Below, piece by piece: positions 61,617 through 64,000 of a stretch of 64,000 nt of DNA. The DNA is from Cupriavidus basilensis OR16. GTDB lineage: Bacteria; Pseudomonadota; Gammaproteobacteria; Burkholderiales; Burkholderiaceae. Within the stretch, counting starts at the first letter, position 1. Every line of letters begins with the position of its first letter. Under the pieces are notes generated by a model. The model searched no databases. It saw only the letters and a program-made list of their open reading frames with translations, and was not told the DNA's origin. Both the position numbers and the translations under genes were made by a program. The DNA lies in the NCBI RefSeq assembly GCF_000243095.1, contig NZ_AHJE01000038.1:45281-109280 (forward strand), read 5' to 3'.

Positions 61617-63191
61617 ATGATGATGTCCGCACAAGGCTATGAAGCGTCGCTGCGCCAGTACCGTCCGAGGGTGTTCGTTGACGGCCGCCTGATCGAAAGC
61701 GTGGCCGACGAGCCGGCACTGCGCCCAGGCATCAACGCGGTGGGGCTGACCTACGACTATGCGCTGCGGCCCGAGTACGCCCCGATCATGACCGCGACCC
61801 AGGGCAGCAGCGGCAAGCTCGTGAACCGGCTGCTTCACATCAACACCAGCAGCGCAGACCTGCTCAACAAGCTGGAAGCCGTGCGCCTGGTCTGCCAGGA
61901 AACGGGTTGCGCGCAGCGCTACCTGACGCACGATGCGCTGAACGCGATCCACCAGGTTTGCGCGCGGCTCGATGACGCCAAGGGCACGACCGTGCATCGC
62001 GACCGCTTCGCCAGCTACCTGCACGACGTCCAGGATCGCGACCTGACGCTCGGCGTGGCGATGACCGACGCGAAGGGCGACCGCAGCAAGCGGCCTCACC
62101 AACAGGGCAATGCCGACACCTACGTCCACGTCGTGCACCGCGACGGCAAGGGCATCCGCATATCGGGGACCAAGGCCATCGTGACTGGCGCGCCGTACGT
62201 GCACGAATTCCTGGTCATGCCCTGCCGCAACATGCCCCAGGCAGACGCTGACTTTGCCGTGTGCTGCGCGGTGCCAGTGGACGCCGAAGGCATTACGATC
62301 ATCGCCCGTCCCGCCGGCCGCCCGGGCGAGAAGGCGGCGCTGTTTTCCAACAAGTACGGACAGTCGACCGGGGTCGTGGTGTTCGACAACGTGTTCGTGC
62401 CGTGGGAGCGCGTGTTCTACGCCGGCGAGTGGGAGCACAGCGGCTACATGACCTACAACTACGCCACGCATCACCGCCACAGTTGCATCGGCGCGCGGGC
62501 CGGCTTTGGCGATCTGCTGATCGGCGCGGGCGCGCTGATGTGCGAGGCCAACGGCTTCGACCCGGGCGAAGAATCGCACCTGCGCGATCAGATGGTGGAA
62601 CTGATCAAGATCACGGAAGGCTTCTACGCCTGCGGCGTCGCCGCATCCGTCTACGCAAAGCAGGACGCGGCGGCGCAGAGTTTCGTGCCGGACCCGGTGT
62701 TCTCGAACATCGGCAAGCTGCTGCTGGCTACCCAGATCTACGACATGCACAAGATCGCCCACTATGTGTCGGGCGGCCTGATCGTTGCGCTGCCTGGCCC
62801 GGACGAAGACCACAACCCGCTCACCGCGGCCACGCTCCAGGACGTCCTGAGGGCAAATCCCGATGTGCCGTACGCCAAGCGCATCGAGACGGCCCGTTTC
62901 ATCGAAGACCTGACCGCGTCCTATCAGGGCGGCTGGTACTCGGTCATCAGCCTGCACGGGGGCGGCTCACCGGAAGCGATGAAGCGCGAGATCTACAGGA
63001 ATTATCCGGTCGGCTCCAAGGTTCAGCTCGTCGAACGGCTGCTCGAGCGCGGCCTGGCGGACGACCCCAACCGCGCGATCACGCGCAACACGCAACCCGG
63101 AAAGTGCTGCTCGCAAGGCTGCACGGTGACCGGCGCCCCGGTCATGATCGACCTGCCCGAGCCGGCCGCAAAGCAGGACAATGCGACTTGA
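61617..63191 (+). CDS. HpaB-family flavin-dependent monooxygenase (4-hydroxyphenylacetate 3-hydroxylase-like)
   Basis: Protein of 524 residues of the HpaB/4-hydroxybutyryl-CoA dehydratase superfamily (acyl-CoA dehydrogenase-like fold). Signatures: RFASYLHDVQDRDLTLGVAM, TDAKGDRSKRPHQQ, GTKAIVTGAPYVHEFLVMPC, and THHRHSCIGARAGFGDLLIG. From memory, the dehydratase has an iron-sulfur ligand set of three Cys and one His; here two of those Cys positions are Tyr (CAQRY) and Ala, so the monooxygenase assignment is better. The ATG at 61617 follows AGGAGACCGCC. It needs reduced flavin from a separate reductase, which is not in the window. Followed by an isochorismatase-like gene. Confidence 0.9.
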   Translation: MMMSAQGYEASLRQYRPRVFVDGRLIESVADEPALRPGINAVGLTYDYALRPEYAPIMTATQGSSGKLVNRLLHINTSSADLLNKLEAVRLVCQETGCAQRYLTHDALNAIHQVCARLDDAKGTTVHRDRFASYLHDVQDRDLTLGVAMTDAKGDRSKRPHQQGNADTYVHVVHRDGKGIRISGTKAIVTGAPYVHEFLVMPCRNMPQADADFAVCCAVPVDAEGITIIARPAGRPGEKAALFSNKYGQSTGVVVFDNVFVPWERVFYAGEWEHSGYMTYNYATHHRHSCIGARAGFGDLLIGAGALMCEANGFDPGEESHLRDQMVELIKITEGFYACGVAASVYAKQDAAAQSFVPDPVFSNIGKLLLATQIYDMHKIAHYVSGGLIVALPGPDEDHNPLTAATLQDVLRANPDVPYAKRIETARFIEDLTASYQGGWYSVISLHGGGSPEAMKREIYRNYPVGSKVQLVERLLERGLADDPNRAITRNTQPGKCCSQGCTVTGAPVMIDLPEPAAKQDNAT

Positions 63192-63260
63192 GACTGCATC
63201 CCACCGGGAATCGCATGCGGGAAATGATGGGTACGCCAACTCGCCAACGCGCCAAAGGAA

Positions 63261-63797
63261 ATGAACATGCTGCACAACGCCGACGAATCTGTTTTAGTGC
63301 TGGTGGATTTCCAGGTCCGCCTGATGCCGGCGATCCACGAAGGCGATCGCGTGGCAAGGGAGGCTGTCCGTCTCGCCAGCATCGCGCGCGTGCTAGGCGT
63401 GCCTGTGATCGGCACCGAGCAAAGCCCCGGCAGCCTGGGCGGGAATCTCGATGCGGTCAAGCGCCTGTGCGATCAGACCCTGGCCAAGGATTATTTCGAC
63501 GGCTGCCGGGACGGTTTGCTCGGCATGCTGCCCGAAGGCCGGAAAAACGTGGTGGTGGCCGGCTGCGAAGCCCACGTCTGCGTGCTCCAGACCGTTGCCG
63601 GGCTGCTAGGGCACGGCTTGAAAGTCACCGTGGTGCTGGATGCCATCGGCTCGCGGCAGGCCTCCAGCCGGGAGGCGGCAATCGACAGGATGCGCAGCGC
63701 CGGGGCAAGCGCGGCCACGGTCGAGATGCTTGCCTTTGAATGGATGCGTACGAGCCGGCATGAACGGTTCCGGGAGGTGCTTGGCCTTGTGAAGTAG
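63261..63797 (+). CDS. Isochorismatase-family hydrolase
   Basis: A 178-residue cysteine hydrolase: catalytic Asp in VLVLVDFQVRLMPAIHEGD, Lys in LAKDYFDGCRD and nucleophile Cys in VVAGCEAHVCVLQTV. These act on amides or vinyl ethers (nicotinamidase, ureidoacrylate or related amidohydrolases). The start is ATG 63261 (or 63267). Directly after the HpaB-like monooxygenase on the same strand, so probably part of the same TetR-controlled pathway, removing an amide group or a toxic intermediate. Confidence 0.92.
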   Translation: MNMLHNADESVLVLVDFQVRLMPAIHEGDRVAREAVRLASIARVLGVPVIGTEQSPGSLGGNLDAVKRLCDQTLAKDYFDGCRDGLLGMLPEGRKNVVVAGCEAHVCVLQTVAGLLGHGLKVTVVLDAIGSRQASSREAAIDRMRSAGASAATVEMLAFEWMRTSRHERFREVLGLVK

Positions 63798-63824
63798 TGG
63801 ACCGCAGCGCAGCGCCTGCCCGTA

Positions 63825-63843
63825 TATTCAAAAATACTGAATA
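63825..63843 (+). promoter_or_regulatory. 6-7-6 inverted repeat upstream of the last gene
   Basis: TATTCA-AAAATAC-TGAATA in the AT-rich 190-bp gap between the hydrolase and the gene starting at 63989. A possible operator or a promoter -10 region; no further support. Confidence 0.3.
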
Positions 63844-63988
63844 ATATATCCGGATAGGGCTGGTCTAACGCACCGATGACTCTCCTATAGTTCGTTACAT
63901 GGACGGCGCACACAAACAAAGCAACGTTCTGGCAGGCGCAGCGAACAATCAACGAAATTCAACGAATTTTAAGATATTGGAGAACATC

Positions 63989-64000
63989 ATGACCAAGACC
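63989..64000 (+). CDS. Start of the next gene (cut by window end)
   Basis: ATGACCAAGACC (Met-Thr-Lys-Thr) with TTGGAGAACATC upstream, a good ribosome site. Only four codons are visible, so no identity can be given. Confidence 0.55.

Noticed and set aside
1..64000. CRISPR array, prophage, insertion sequence or secretion system
   Set aside because: No spaced repeats, transposase, integrase or phage structural genes found; the deletions have no visible mobile element at their edges.

Overview
The window is high-GC DNA from a beta-proteobacterium of the Burkholderiaceae, most like Cupriavidus or Ralstonia. The basis is the base composition, four Bug/TctC-type periplasmic solute receptors, a BvgS-like hybrid kinase, many LysR regulators next to small catabolic operons, and the accessory aromatic and acyl-CoA gene content. 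It reads like a secondary chromosome or megaplasmid. I see no rRNA, tRNA, CRISPR array, prophage or transposase.

Layout: 0-2 kb, a peroxide-defence pair (flavoprotein disulfide reductase, peroxiredoxin-glutaredoxin fusion). 2.3-9.4 kb, a BvgAS-like phosphorelay, with several genes broken. 9.4-16.3 kb, transglutaminase-like protein, two Nudix hydrolases, and a LysR / GST / PNPOx-ferredoxin reductase cluster. 16.6-19.2 kb, a two-gene ring-cleavage operon facing a GntR regulator. 19.3-25.8 kb, porin and LysR remnants, a dicarboxylate symporter with a two-domain Asp/Glu racemase, a maleylacetate reductase relic, and a Bug receptor divergent from a LysR gene. 25.9-28.3 kb, a small two-component operon with a LuxR-type ligand-binding protein. 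28.7-35.8 kb, a LacI-controlled catabolic locus: intradiol dioxygenase, SDR, BKACE, medium-chain reductase and cupin in one operon; porin, Bug and LacI in the next. 35.9-38.9 kb, DUF1275 protein, SBP56-type methanethiol oxidase and a membrane protein. 39.0-45.9 kb, Bug, sulfatase, GMC oxidoreductase and a two-subunit ThDP enzyme, divergent from a Crp/Fnr regulator. 46-51.9 kb, LysR divergent from an acyl-CoA synthetase / acyl-CoA dehydrogenase / Bug / CoA-transferase operon. 52-64 kb, GlxA-type regulator, FKBP, FabV, small proteins, a TetR-glycosyltransferase pair, a serine beta-lactamase-like hydrolase, and a TetR/YbaK pair divergent from an HpaB-like monooxygenase and an isochorismatase-like hydrolase.

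Two features stand out. First, the perfect palindrome TGCAAACGTTTGCA occurs at 28524, 31968 and 35761, in front of three leftward transcription units around the LacI gene, which defines a likely local regulon. Its dioxygenase-BKACE gene set suggests a ring-cleavage route that ends in beta-keto acid cleavage rather than the usual CoA-transferase and thiolase. Second, about a quarter of the genes are damaged. The lesions fall into three classes: one-base changes, mostly in short homopolymer runs; perfect short tandem duplications (22 bp at 22486, 19 bp at 57815); and clean deletions or fusions (FAH family gene, DUF1272 gene, dioxygenase-SDR junction at about 34862, porin-LysR junction at about 19905). 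This is either real decay of an accessory region or, for the first class, sequencing error. All product names rest on my reading of motifs and on recall of the families; no database search was possible.
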